Shown piece by piece: positions 1 through 6,202 of a DNA stretch of 6,202 nt. Source of the DNA: Ferruginibacter sp. (lineage in GTDB: Bacteria; Bacteroidota; Bacteroidia; Chitinophagales; Chitinophagaceae); the NCBI GenBank assembly GCA_025357775.1, contig JANXOQ010000508.1:1-6202 (forward strand). The letters run 5' to 3'. Numbering within the stretch: the first letter of the stretch is position 1; the number at the start of each line of letters is the position of its first letter. The notes under the pieces were generated by a model that was given only the letters and a program-made list of their open reading frames with translations, searched no databases and was not told where the DNA came from. The translations under genes and the position numbers were made by a program.

Positions 1-879
<879 letters not shown>

Positions 880-897
880 TATTTTTTATAAATTAAT

Positions 898-932
898 AAA
901 ATGCCTCGAAAAATTTCGAGGCATTTTATTTT
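898..932 (+). terminator. Rho-independent terminator after dnaK
   Basis: A perfect 13-bp stem pairs AAAATGCCTCGAA (898-910) with its complement at 915-927 around a 4-base AAAT loop; one further A-T pair can close inside it. The stem core TGCCTCG is GC-rich, and the 3' arm runs into TTTTATTTT (924-932). It stands 18 bases after the dnaK stop. The A-run on the 5' side also gives the reverse strand a U-rich tail, but no gene converges on it from the right, so the dnaK role is the main one. Confidence 0.93.
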
Positions 933-984
933 CAGACCATTACGTTCTACATTACTATAAATTTAACAAAATTTAATTGCTTTT

Positions 985-992
985 TACTTTCG
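985..992 (+). promoter_or_regulatory. Candidate Bacteroidota-type -7 promoter box for the uptake operon
   Basis: TACTTTCG matches the Bacteroidota sigma-ABfr -7 consensus TAnnTTTG with one mismatch. It lies after the dnaK terminator and about 54 bases before the receptor start. I see no convincing TTTG -33 element at the usual 19-21 base spacing, so this call rests on one half of the promoter. A start site a few bases downstream would give a leader of about 45-50 nucleotides without a Shine-Dalgarno sequence, which is normal in this phylum. Confidence 0.35.
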
Positions 993-996
993 AATG

Positions 997-1034
997 ACAA
1001 ATTTGTGAACTTATTGAAAGAATTTTACATTCTT
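997..1034 (+). promoter_or_regulatory. Two small inverted repeats in the receptor leader, possible operator sites
   Basis: The first is a perfect 10-bp palindrome, ACAAATTTGT (997-1006), just downstream of the proposed -7 box, about where transcription should start. The second is AAGAAT (1018-1023) repeated inverted as ATTCTT (1029-1034) with a 5-base spacer. Either could bind a dimeric regulator, and the second could form a weak hairpin in the mRNA 11 bases before the ATG. Neither matches the classical Fur box. In DNA this AT-rich, short palindromes also arise by chance. Confidence 0.3.
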
Positions 1035-1045
1035 AAATAGTGATT

Positions 1046-3094
1046 ATGAAAAGAATAATTTTATCCTGCATATTTTTAAGTATAATTTTTTCAATAACCC
1101 ATACCCAAGCTCAAGACAGCACTGCATCAAAATCATTATGGGAAGTAGTAGTAACAGGGCAATATCAACCACAATCGTTAAAAAATGCGGTATATCAAAT
1201 TAAGACAATAAATAGTGAGCGCATAAAAATTAGTGGTGCCACAAATGTGCAACAAGTTTTAAATACGCAGCTGGGTTTTAGATTTAGCAATGATAATATT
1301 TTAGGAACGGATGTACAGATAAATGGAATGAGCGGTAGAAGTGTAAAAATATTATTAGATGGCGTACCAATGCTTGATAGATTTGACCAACGAACAAGCC
1401 TTAGCCAAATAGATATAAATACTATCGAAAGAATTGAAATTATAGAAGGGCCAATGGCAGTATCATTTGGTACAGATGCAATGGCAGGTGTAATAAATAT
1501 CATTACTAAAAAAAATAATAAAAATAAATTATCTGTTACCGCAAGGTTGCAAGAAGAAACTGCTGGAAAAGAATATTACACTTTTGGTTATAAAGGCGTG
1601 CACACCCAAAATATAAATATCGGTGTAAATAAAAATAATTTGAACATTGCTACAGGCATTACTCACAATAGCTTTGAAGGCTTTGGGGGGGATGAATTTG
1701 GAAGAAATAAAACTTGGTTACCCAAAGAACAATTTTTGGGCAATGCTAAAATTGGTTATGCTAAAAATAAACTTGATATTTATTACAGACTTGATGCTAT
1801 GACGGAATTATTGAAAGATAAAAATACAATCAACTTCGATAATGCAAGAGCCAAAGACCAATTTTTTACAACCAATAGATTCATGCATCAGCTACAAAGC
1901 AATGTTCGTTTTAATGAAAGATGGAAACTAAATTCAGTATTAGCTTATACCGATTTTAAAAGAAGTACGGTAACAAAAGAAGTAAATTTTGAAAACAATA
2001 CGAACGTTCTAAGCCTTGGAGATGGAGAGCAAGACATATCTACGCTTAATAGTTTTACAATAAAAAATACAGTGCAATATTTTGCAGCTAATAATATTTC
2101 AGTACAAGCAGGTATAGATGTAAATCACGAAAAAGCTAGTGGACAAAGGATTGTAGGCACCCCAGTTATAAATGATTATGCTTTTTTTATTTCATCTGAG
2201 TTTAAACCTTCTTTAAAAATAAATATTAGGCCAGGGTTTAGAATAATAAAAAATAGTGTGTACAATGCTCCTCCTATTATTCCATCTATCAATACAAAAT
2301 TTTCAATTAATAAAAATATAGATATTCGGTTATCGTATGGAATGGGTTTTAGAGCACCAGCACTTAGAGAACTCTATTTTAATTTTGTAGATGTAAACCA
2401 CAATGTAGTTGGCAATAAAGATTTGCTAGCAGAAACTTCTAATAGTTTGAATGGCTCTTTATCTTTATCATTACTAAATAAAAAAAAGCTAAAATTAAAT
2501 ACTACAATTGGTACTTTTTACAATGTTTTTAACAACCAAATAGAATTGGTACAAAGCAAAACAGTATTTGACCAATATACTTACTATAACTTTTATAAAG
2601 TAAAAACTACGGGTATAAATATAGATAATAAAATAACTACTAAAAATATAGAAGCCAGTATAGGCGCAGCATACATAGGAAGGGCAAGGTATTTTGAAGC
2701 TGACGTATACAAAAATGATAACCGTATTTATTTGTGGACACCTGAGGTAAATGCAAATATTACTTATCAAATACCTTCTATTCAAACAACATTTGGTTTG
2801 TTTTATAAATTTGTTGGTGCAAAACCTGATTTTAGCGAAGAATCTAGAGAGACCCCCGCAGGATATTATCTTACAAAAACAAATAATTATAACCTTGCAG
2901 ATTTTACTATAACTACAAAAGCAAACAAATTATTAACCATAAATGCTGGTGCAAAAAATATATTTGATGTAACAAATGTGCAAAGCAATACCGTTGGTAA
3001 TACAAACCTTGCACACAATGGAGATGGACCTTTATTAATAAGTTATGGTCGTTCTTTTTTTGTAGGATTATTATTTAATTGGAATAAAAAATAA
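1046..3094 (+). CDS. TonB-dependent outer-membrane receptor, heme/cobalamin (HmuR/BtuB-like) type
   Basis: Outer-membrane beta-barrel that imports a scarce ligand using TonB-ExbBD energy; heme is the likeliest substrate given its HmuY-family partner. I chose ATG 1046 (682 residues): it directly starts a signal peptide (KR then a hydrophobic stretch to about residue 17, ending near THTQAQ). A GTG two codons upstream (1040) is less likely. After cleavage comes a TonB-box-like EVVVTGQ (33-39). The plug domain spans about 45-155 (INGMSGRSVKILLDGVPM, IERIEIIEGPMAVSFGTDAMAGVINIITKK). The rest is the barrel, ending in aromatic strands with FNWNKK at the C-terminus. There is no N-terminal carboxypeptidase-like domain, so it is not SusC-type. 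FRAP (435-438), His452 and NKDL (457-460) parallel the YRAP-His-NPDL region of Porphyromonas gingivalis HmuR. The stop is one base before the next ATG, implying co-transcription. Ligand identity is inferred. Confidence 0.93.
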   Translation: MKRIILSCIFLSIIFSITHTQAQDSTASKSLWEVVVTGQYQPQSLKNAVYQIKTINSERIKISGATNVQQVLNTQLGFRFSNDNILGTDVQINGMSGRSVKILLDGVPMLDRFDQRTSLSQIDINTIERIEIIEGPMAVSFGTDAMAGVINIITKKNNKNKLSVTARLQEETAGKEYYTFGYKGVHTQNINIGVNKNNLNIATGITHNSFEGFGGDEFGRNKTWLPKEQFLGNAKIGYAKNKLDIYYRLDAMTELLKDKNTINFDNARAKDQFFTTNRFMHQLQSNVRFNERWKLNSVLAYTDFKRSTVTKEVNFENNTNVLSLGDGEQDISTLNSFTIKNTVQYFAANNISVQAGIDVNHEKASGQRIVGTPVINDYAFFISSEFKPSLKINIRPGFRIIKNSVYNAPPIIPSINTKFSINKNIDIRLSYGMGFRAPALRELYFNFVDVNHNVVGNKDLLAETSNSLNGSLSLSLLNKKKLKLNTTIGTFYNVFNNQIELVQSKTVFDQYTYYNFYKVKTTGINIDNKITTKNIEASIGAAYIGRARYFEADVYKNDNRIYLWTPEVNANITYQIPSIQTTFGLFYKFVGAKPDFSEESRETPAGYYLTKTNNYNLADFTITTKANKLLTINAGAKNIFDVTNVQSNTVGNTNLAHNGDGPLLISYGRSFFVGLLFNWNKK

Positions 3095-3095
3095 A

Positions 3096-4163
3096 ATGAA
3101 AAATATAAAAAAAATATTTACAATTATTGGAGCAGGAATATTAATATCATCATGCAAAAAAGATGAGGATCCTACTATTGTTTTAAATAAATCAAACGGC
3201 GCAGTAGTGCAATTTAATGGCATTGCAAATGGAGAGGCTGGCACAGCTGCTGCCAATGCGGTTTATTTAGATTTTAGCACTGATAAAACTAGTACATCAC
3301 TTCGCTCTGGCTGGGATATTGGGCTAAATGCTGGCACAAATTTTAGCATCATTTTAAATAATACAAGCGTAGCAGGTGCAAAAGTTTTGACAAAATTTAA
3401 TTTAAACAACGTAGGAGCATCTGATACGGTTGGTCTTACTTTAACCACAAGCCAATTTACACCAGAGCCATCGCAATTTGCCTTTTTTGATAATATTGGG
3501 GGCGACTTAAACCAAACAATAATACCAGCTGCACTCACTATAGATGCACTTAACCCTGTAATAATTATAAACAGAGGTACTGGCGGTGGAATAGCTGCAC
3601 GTGCATGGGTAAAGATGCGTGTACTTCGCAATGGGAATGGCTATACTGTGCAATATGCAGGCATACAAGAAACAAGTTTTAAAACAGTAACGGTTGTAAA
3701 AAATGATTTGTATAATTTTCAATTTGTATCTTTTGATAATGGACTTGTACCTGTGGAACCTGAAAAATTAAAGTGGGATATCGTATGGTCTTATTCTTTA
3801 TTTCAAGGAAATTTTGGTGGAGGTTTATCGCCTTACAATTTTGCAGACATGATTGCAGTAAACTACCTTGCTGGTGTGCAAGTAAAAGAAAAAATATATG
3901 CAGATAAAACAACTGCTAGCAATGCTTTTAATGAATTTAATAAAGATAGCATTATAGCAAACCCTGTCAGTAACGGCAGATGGCTAATTGGAAATAATTG
4001 GAGAGCAACACAGCCTGGAAGTGCAGGCGCTAGGCAAGATAGATTTTACCTTATAAAAGATACCAACGGTAATTATTACAAACTAAAATGCTTAGCTATG
4101 GGTGTAGGCACTGATGGTGGCACAAGAGGTAAGCCTGAGTTTAAGTATGCGCTGGTGCAGTAG
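3096..4163 (+). CDS. HmuY-family surface lipoprotein, partner of the upstream receptor
   Basis: Probable cell-surface lipoprotein that captures heme or a related ligand for the receptor encoded one base upstream. The 355-residue protein opens with a lipoprotein signal (MKNIKK, hydrophobic core, lipobox ISSC, modified Cys20). CKKDED follows, resembling the Bacteroidota export signal that sends lipoproteins to the outer surface. HmuY-family traits are a first Trp-Asp-Ile motif in YLDFSTDK...SGWDIGLN (57-78), a second in KWDIVWSY (226-233), PYNFADMIAVNYLAGVQV (246-263), RWLIGNNWR (295-303) and DRFYLIKDTNGNYYKLK (315-331). It is longer than P. gingivalis HmuY (about 216 residues). It contains no histidine; the only methionines after the signal peptide are 174, 252 and 335. 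Family membership is recognised by eye from motif order; heme binding is not shown. Initiation has no Shine-Dalgarno, and translational coupling to the receptor is likely. Confidence 0.85.
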   Translation: MKNIKKIFTIIGAGILISSCKKDEDPTIVLNKSNGAVVQFNGIANGEAGTAAANAVYLDFSTDKTSTSLRSGWDIGLNAGTNFSIILNNTSVAGAKVLTKFNLNNVGASDTVGLTLTTSQFTPEPSQFAFFDNIGGDLNQTIIPAALTIDALNPVIIINRGTGGGIAARAWVKMRVLRNGNGYTVQYAGIQETSFKTVTVVKNDLYNFQFVSFDNGLVPVEPEKLKWDIVWSYSLFQGNFGGGLSPYNFADMIAVNYLAGVQVKEKIYADKTTASNAFNEFNKDSIIANPVSNGRWLIGNNWRATQPGSAGARQDRFYLIKDTNGNYYKLKCLAMGVGTDGGTRGKPEFKYALVQ

Positions 4164-4227
4164 GATTGGGTATCAAAAACTTGTTGAAATTCTTTGAATT
4201 CGTCGGATTTGTACCAATCAATGTTTT
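4164..4227 (+). terminator. Possible weak terminator hairpin right after the HmuY-family gene
   Basis: Starting at the base after the TAG stop, GATTGGGTA (4164-4172) pairs with TACCAATC (4212-4219), with one G bulged. Inside the loop, GAAATTC and GAATTC can form a second short helix. The structure is followed by AATGTTTT (4220-4227), a short imperfect U-tract. The stem is modest and the loop long, so the terminator role is tentative; the palindrome further on may do the work instead. Confidence 0.3.
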
Positions 4228-4293
4228 AAAAAAATAACATAATTGAGAAATTATTTGTAGGCATAGAGTTGGTAAATATGACTTTAAAACTAC

Positions 4294-4315
4294 CCAGTTT
4301 AAAGCTTTAAACTGG
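4294..4315. terminator. Perfect 22-bp palindrome between convergent genes, possible bidirectional terminator
   Basis: CCAGTTTAAAG (4294-4304) is followed immediately by its exact reverse complement (4305-4315). As RNA it forms an 8-9 bp stem with a small AAGCTT-type loop on either strand. On the minus strand the 3' flank GGTAGTTTT supplies some U residues; on the plus strand the flank TAAAATTTATT is a poor U-tract. It sits between the end of the (+) operon and the end of the (-) protease gene, where a shared terminator is expected. The rest of the 212-bp gap shows no gene. Confidence 0.45.
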
Positions 4316-4375
4316 TAAAATTTATTGCCATTAAGACTTCCGTTATTTTGGGTTACGCTAACAACAAAGATTGAA

Positions 4376-5962
4376 TTACCTCAAAACCTCCATCGCCCTT
4401 TTTATACAGTTGTCATTTTCATTAGTAACCTCCACAAAACCTTCTGATTTAAAAAGCTGGCGGGCTATAGACGTTCTAATAACTTTTTCTAAAAACTTTT
4501 TTTCAATTACATCAATACTTTTTATATTGATAGAATCTTTATTGGCAAGTTTTTCAAAATATTGCCAGTCTGTTGCAGATAGTTTAAAACTACTTACAAA
4601 TTGTGTAGGATTTTTATATGTTAAAAGTGATTGTTGATTTTGTTTATAATAATTATACCCAAAATTATCTAATGTGCCTTTGCCATATATCTTGGCAGAA
4701 ACAAATCCTATTCTGCCAGTATCAGCTGCTACAAAAAAATCGGGACTTATACCACCACCACCGTATAATTTTTTTCCTGCTTGCGATTTATACAATTTAG
4801 TAGTATCATTTTTAACTGAATCTGCTGTTACCATTTCTCCATCGGTAAGCCTCTTACTTACATCTGCATAGTAAGATTTGCTACCGTTTTTATAAGACCT
4901 TTGTATGCTTCTACCTATGGGTGTGTAATAGCGTGCTACAGTAAGGCGAAGTGCACTACGGTCGTATAGGTCGTATTGCTCTTGTACTAGTCCCTTTCCA
5001 AAGCTTCGCCTACCCACTATTGTGGCTCTATCCCAATCTTGCAAAGCACCCATTACTACTTCGCTAGCACTTGCGCTACCTTCGTCTGCAAGTACTACTA
5101 CTTTACCTGTTTCAAATTGTCCTTCTCGGCGGCATCGATATTCTTTTTTTGGATGATGAAGTCCTTCAGTATAGGTTATTAATTTATCACCAGCCAATAA
5201 TTCATCTACAATTTCTGTAGCCTCATCTAATACGCCTCCCCCATTGCCTCTAAGGTCTAGCACAAGGCTTTTCATATTCTTTTTTTTGAGGGTAAGCAGC
5301 GCATTCATAAATTCTTTGTAAGTAGTACTGCTAAATTTATTAAGCTTTATATACCCAACAGTATCTGTAAGCATGTAATATGCATCTAGGCTTGGTATTG
5401 GTATGCTGCCTCGTTTTACTTCTTTTAGCAATGTTTTACCATTTCGCAAAATTGATAAAGTAGTTTTGCTATCATAATTACCTCTTAAAAAAGTTCTTAT
5501 TTTATCTGATGGTATTTTTATGCCTGATACAGTACTATCATCTGCTTTCAAAATAATATCTCCAATTTGTAATCCTGCTTTTTCTGCAGGGCCATTTTCT
5601 ACAATTTGAATAATATTAAGGCTATCGTCTATCATATTAAATTGTATGCCTATGCCAAAAAAACTACCTTTTATTTCATCATTTATTTGTGAAAGTTCTT
5701 TTGATGGGATATATACAGAATGAGGGTCTAGCTTGCTAAGAATAGCTTGTATAGCAGTATCGGTGAGTGCTTTGGTATCTACTTTGTCTACATATCTACT
5801 ATTTATAAGGTCTGTAATTTCTTGTAGTGCATTTCTTTTCTCGGTAGAAAAAAACTTTCTGCCTGGCATGCCTTCTTTCATTTTGTAACCTATAAACATA
5901 CCTAGTGTAATGGTTATACCAAAAAGTAATGGAAGCCAAATGTTTAGTTTTTTATTGTTCAT
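4376..5962 (-). CDS. ctpA: S41A family carboxy-terminal processing protease (CtpA/Prc-like), membrane-anchored
   Basis: Periplasmic serine protease that trims or degrades proteins from exposed C-termini, held in the inner membrane by one N-terminal segment. In order (528 residues): a membrane segment at about 8-26 (IWLPLLFGITITLGMFIGY); an N-terminal helical region with DPHSVYIP (79-86); a PDZ domain at about 97-185 with carboxylate-binding loop SFFGIGIQF; the protease core from about 195 with VLDLRGNGGG (234-243); then the catalytic serine, by motif Ser298 in DEGSASASE, Lys323 in SFGKG and Gln327. The Ser-Lys (25) and Lys-Gln (4) spacings match the triad of Bacillus subtilis CtpB. YYTPIGRSIQ (345-354) and GGGGISPD (401-408) are typical. 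A C-terminal extension of about 120 residues (410-528) completes it, as usual in Bacteroidota members. The start lacks a Shine-Dalgarno and has an A-rich leader (AAAACATAAA). Upstream lies a structured RNA-like element. Bacteroidota usually have several paralogs, so the symbol is family-level. Confidence 0.95.
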   Translation of the reverse strand: MNNKKLNIWLPLLFGITITLGMFIGYKMKEGMPGRKFFSTEKRNALQEITDLINSRYVDKVDTKALTDTAIQAILSKLDPHSVYIPSKELSQINDEIKGSFFGIGIQFNMIDDSLNIIQIVENGPAEKAGLQIGDIILKADDSTVSGIKIPSDKIRTFLRGNYDSKTTLSILRNGKTLLKEVKRGSIPIPSLDAYYMLTDTVGYIKLNKFSSTTYKEFMNALLTLKKKNMKSLVLDLRGNGGGVLDEATEIVDELLAGDKLITYTEGLHHPKKEYRCRREGQFETGKVVVLADEGSASASEVVMGALQDWDRATIVGRRSFGKGLVQEQYDLYDRSALRLTVARYYTPIGRSIQRSYKNGSKSYYADVSKRLTDGEMVTADSVKNDTTKLYKSQAGKKLYGGGGISPDFFVAADTGRIGFVSAKIYGKGTLDNFGYNYYKQNQQSLLTYKNPTQFVSSFKLSATDWQYFEKLANKDSINIKSIDVIEKKFLEKVIRTSIARQLFKSEGFVEVTNENDNCIKRAMEVLR

Positions 5963-6040
5963 TTTATGTTTTTAGAACTATTGATTTTAAGCAAAAATTT
6001 GTTAAATTATATGTTGATTAAAGATAAAAAGATGAATAGC

Positions 6041-6147
6041 TGCGGGATGGGAAGTAGTACCCCACAGACCCGCTATAAGCGGGGTGAGGAGTACTACGGA
6101 CAGCCCGAACCAAGGCCTAGTATGGGTAAACTGTTGACCGCCCCGCA
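6041..6147 (-). ncRNA. Unassigned structured RNA candidate (small RNA or protease 5' leader element)
   Basis: This block is about 60% G+C by my count and is flanked on both sides by very AT-rich DNA. Read on the minus strand, TGCGGG (6147-6142) pairs with CCCGCA (6046-6041) as a closing helix around two arms. Arm 1 stacks ACAG/CUGU, CCC/GGG and ACUA/UGGU with a 5-base GGCCU loop (6134-6100). Arm 2 is a 10-bp helix GUAGUACUCC/GGGGUACUAC (6097-6088 with 6063-6054), topped after an internal loop by CCCGC-UUAUA-GCGGG (6083-6069). Two U.G or G.U wobbles (6119/6111 and 6090/6061) would be C.A mismatches on the plus strand, so minus-strand transcription is favoured. No open reading frame occupies it. 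It ends 78 bases before the protease ATG. I recognise no known class. 6S-type RNA of Bacteroidota is one possibility; a REP-like DNA repeat is another. Confidence 0.55.
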
Positions 6148-6191
6148 AAACAAATTAATTTTTATTTTTACAAAATTTAAAATATTATTTG

Positions 6192-6199
6192 CGAAGATA
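6192..6199 (-). promoter_or_regulatory. Candidate -7 promoter box driving the structured RNA and perhaps the protease gene
   Basis: On the minus strand this reads TATCTTCG, one mismatch from the Bacteroidota -7 consensus TAnnTTTG and of the same style as the box proposed for the receptor operon. Transcription would start near 6184, about 37 bases before the structured element. The -33 element would fall outside the window, so it cannot be checked. A second, poorer candidate (TAATTTG, 6157-6151 on the minus strand) lies nearer the element, but its TTTTG partner is only 13 bases away instead of 19-21. Confidence 0.35.
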
Positions 6200-6202
6200 A
6201 TT

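Noticed and set aside
1040..1042. GTG as an alternative start for the TonB-dependent receptor
   Set aside because: The ATG two codons later starts a standard signal peptide (MKRIIL...); neither start has a Shine-Dalgarno, so ATG is preferred.
3263..3631. Minus-strand open frame of 122 codons inside the HmuY-family gene
   Set aside because: No recognisable domain or leader, and the plus-strand frame has a full set of family motifs.
4371..4871. Several plus-strand open frames overlapping the 3' end of the protease gene
   Set aside because: They are shadows of the S41 protease C-terminal coding region; none shows its own motifs.
6041..6147. Assigning the GC-rich element to tRNA, tmRNA, RNase P RNA, SRP RNA or a TPP/cobalamin riboswitch
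   Set aside because: I could not find the cloverleaf, the GAGGAAAGUCC or ACAGAA core of RNase P RNA, the GGAAGCAGCC region of SRP RNA, or riboswitch consensus boxes on either strand.
6041..6147. IS end, MITE or REP-type DNA repeat
   Set aside because: The GTAG-containing stem is reminiscent of REP elements, but I see no target duplication, no second copy in the window, and the wobble pattern is strand-specific. It is kept only as an alternative until copy number in the genome is known.

Overview
The window looks like chromosomal DNA from an AT-rich member of the Bacteroidota, probably of the Chitinophagaceae type. The evidence is the DnaK sequence, the pairing of a TonB-dependent receptor with a HmuY-family lipoprotein, a lipoprotein export signal of the Cys-Lys-Lys-Asp-Glu-Asp kind, signal peptides ending in Ala-Gln, A-rich leaders without Shine-Dalgarno sequences, and -7 boxes of the TAnnTTTG style. 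The family placement is an inference from these traits.

Layout. Positions 1-879 are the last 292 codons of dnaK (+), closed by a clear intrinsic terminator at 898-932. A 113-bp promoter region with two small inverted repeats follows. Next comes a two-gene (+) operon: an outer-membrane TonB-dependent receptor of the heme/cobalamin type (1046-3094) and, one base later, a HmuY-family surface lipoprotein (3096-4163). This operon converges on a (-) strand S41 carboxy-terminal processing protease (4376-5962). The 212-bp convergent gap holds a hairpin right at the HmuY stop and a perfect 22-bp palindrome. Upstream of the protease, a compact block of about 107 bp (6041-6147) is roughly 60% G+C in otherwise very AT-rich DNA. 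It folds into a three-way-junction-like RNA.

How the parts work together. The receptor and lipoprotein probably form one uptake system: the lipoprotein captures heme or a related ligand at the cell surface and hands it to the TonB-driven channel. The receptor keeps the FRAP ... His ... NxDL signature seen in heme receptors. The lipoprotein, however, has no histidine at all, so it cannot use the bis-histidine heme ligation of Porphyromonas gingivalis HmuY. DnaK (chaperone) and the S41 protease (periplasmic protein processing) are housekeeping neighbours with no evident tie to uptake.

The most novel object is the GC-rich structured element at 6041-6147. Two of its helices contain G.U wobbles if read from the (-) strand, and the same positions become C.A mismatches if read from the (+) strand. 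That argues for an RNA transcribed toward the protease gene. It may be a free-standing small RNA or a leader element of the protease mRNA. I could not match it to tRNA, tmRNA, RNase P RNA, SRP RNA or a riboswitch class I know by sight.
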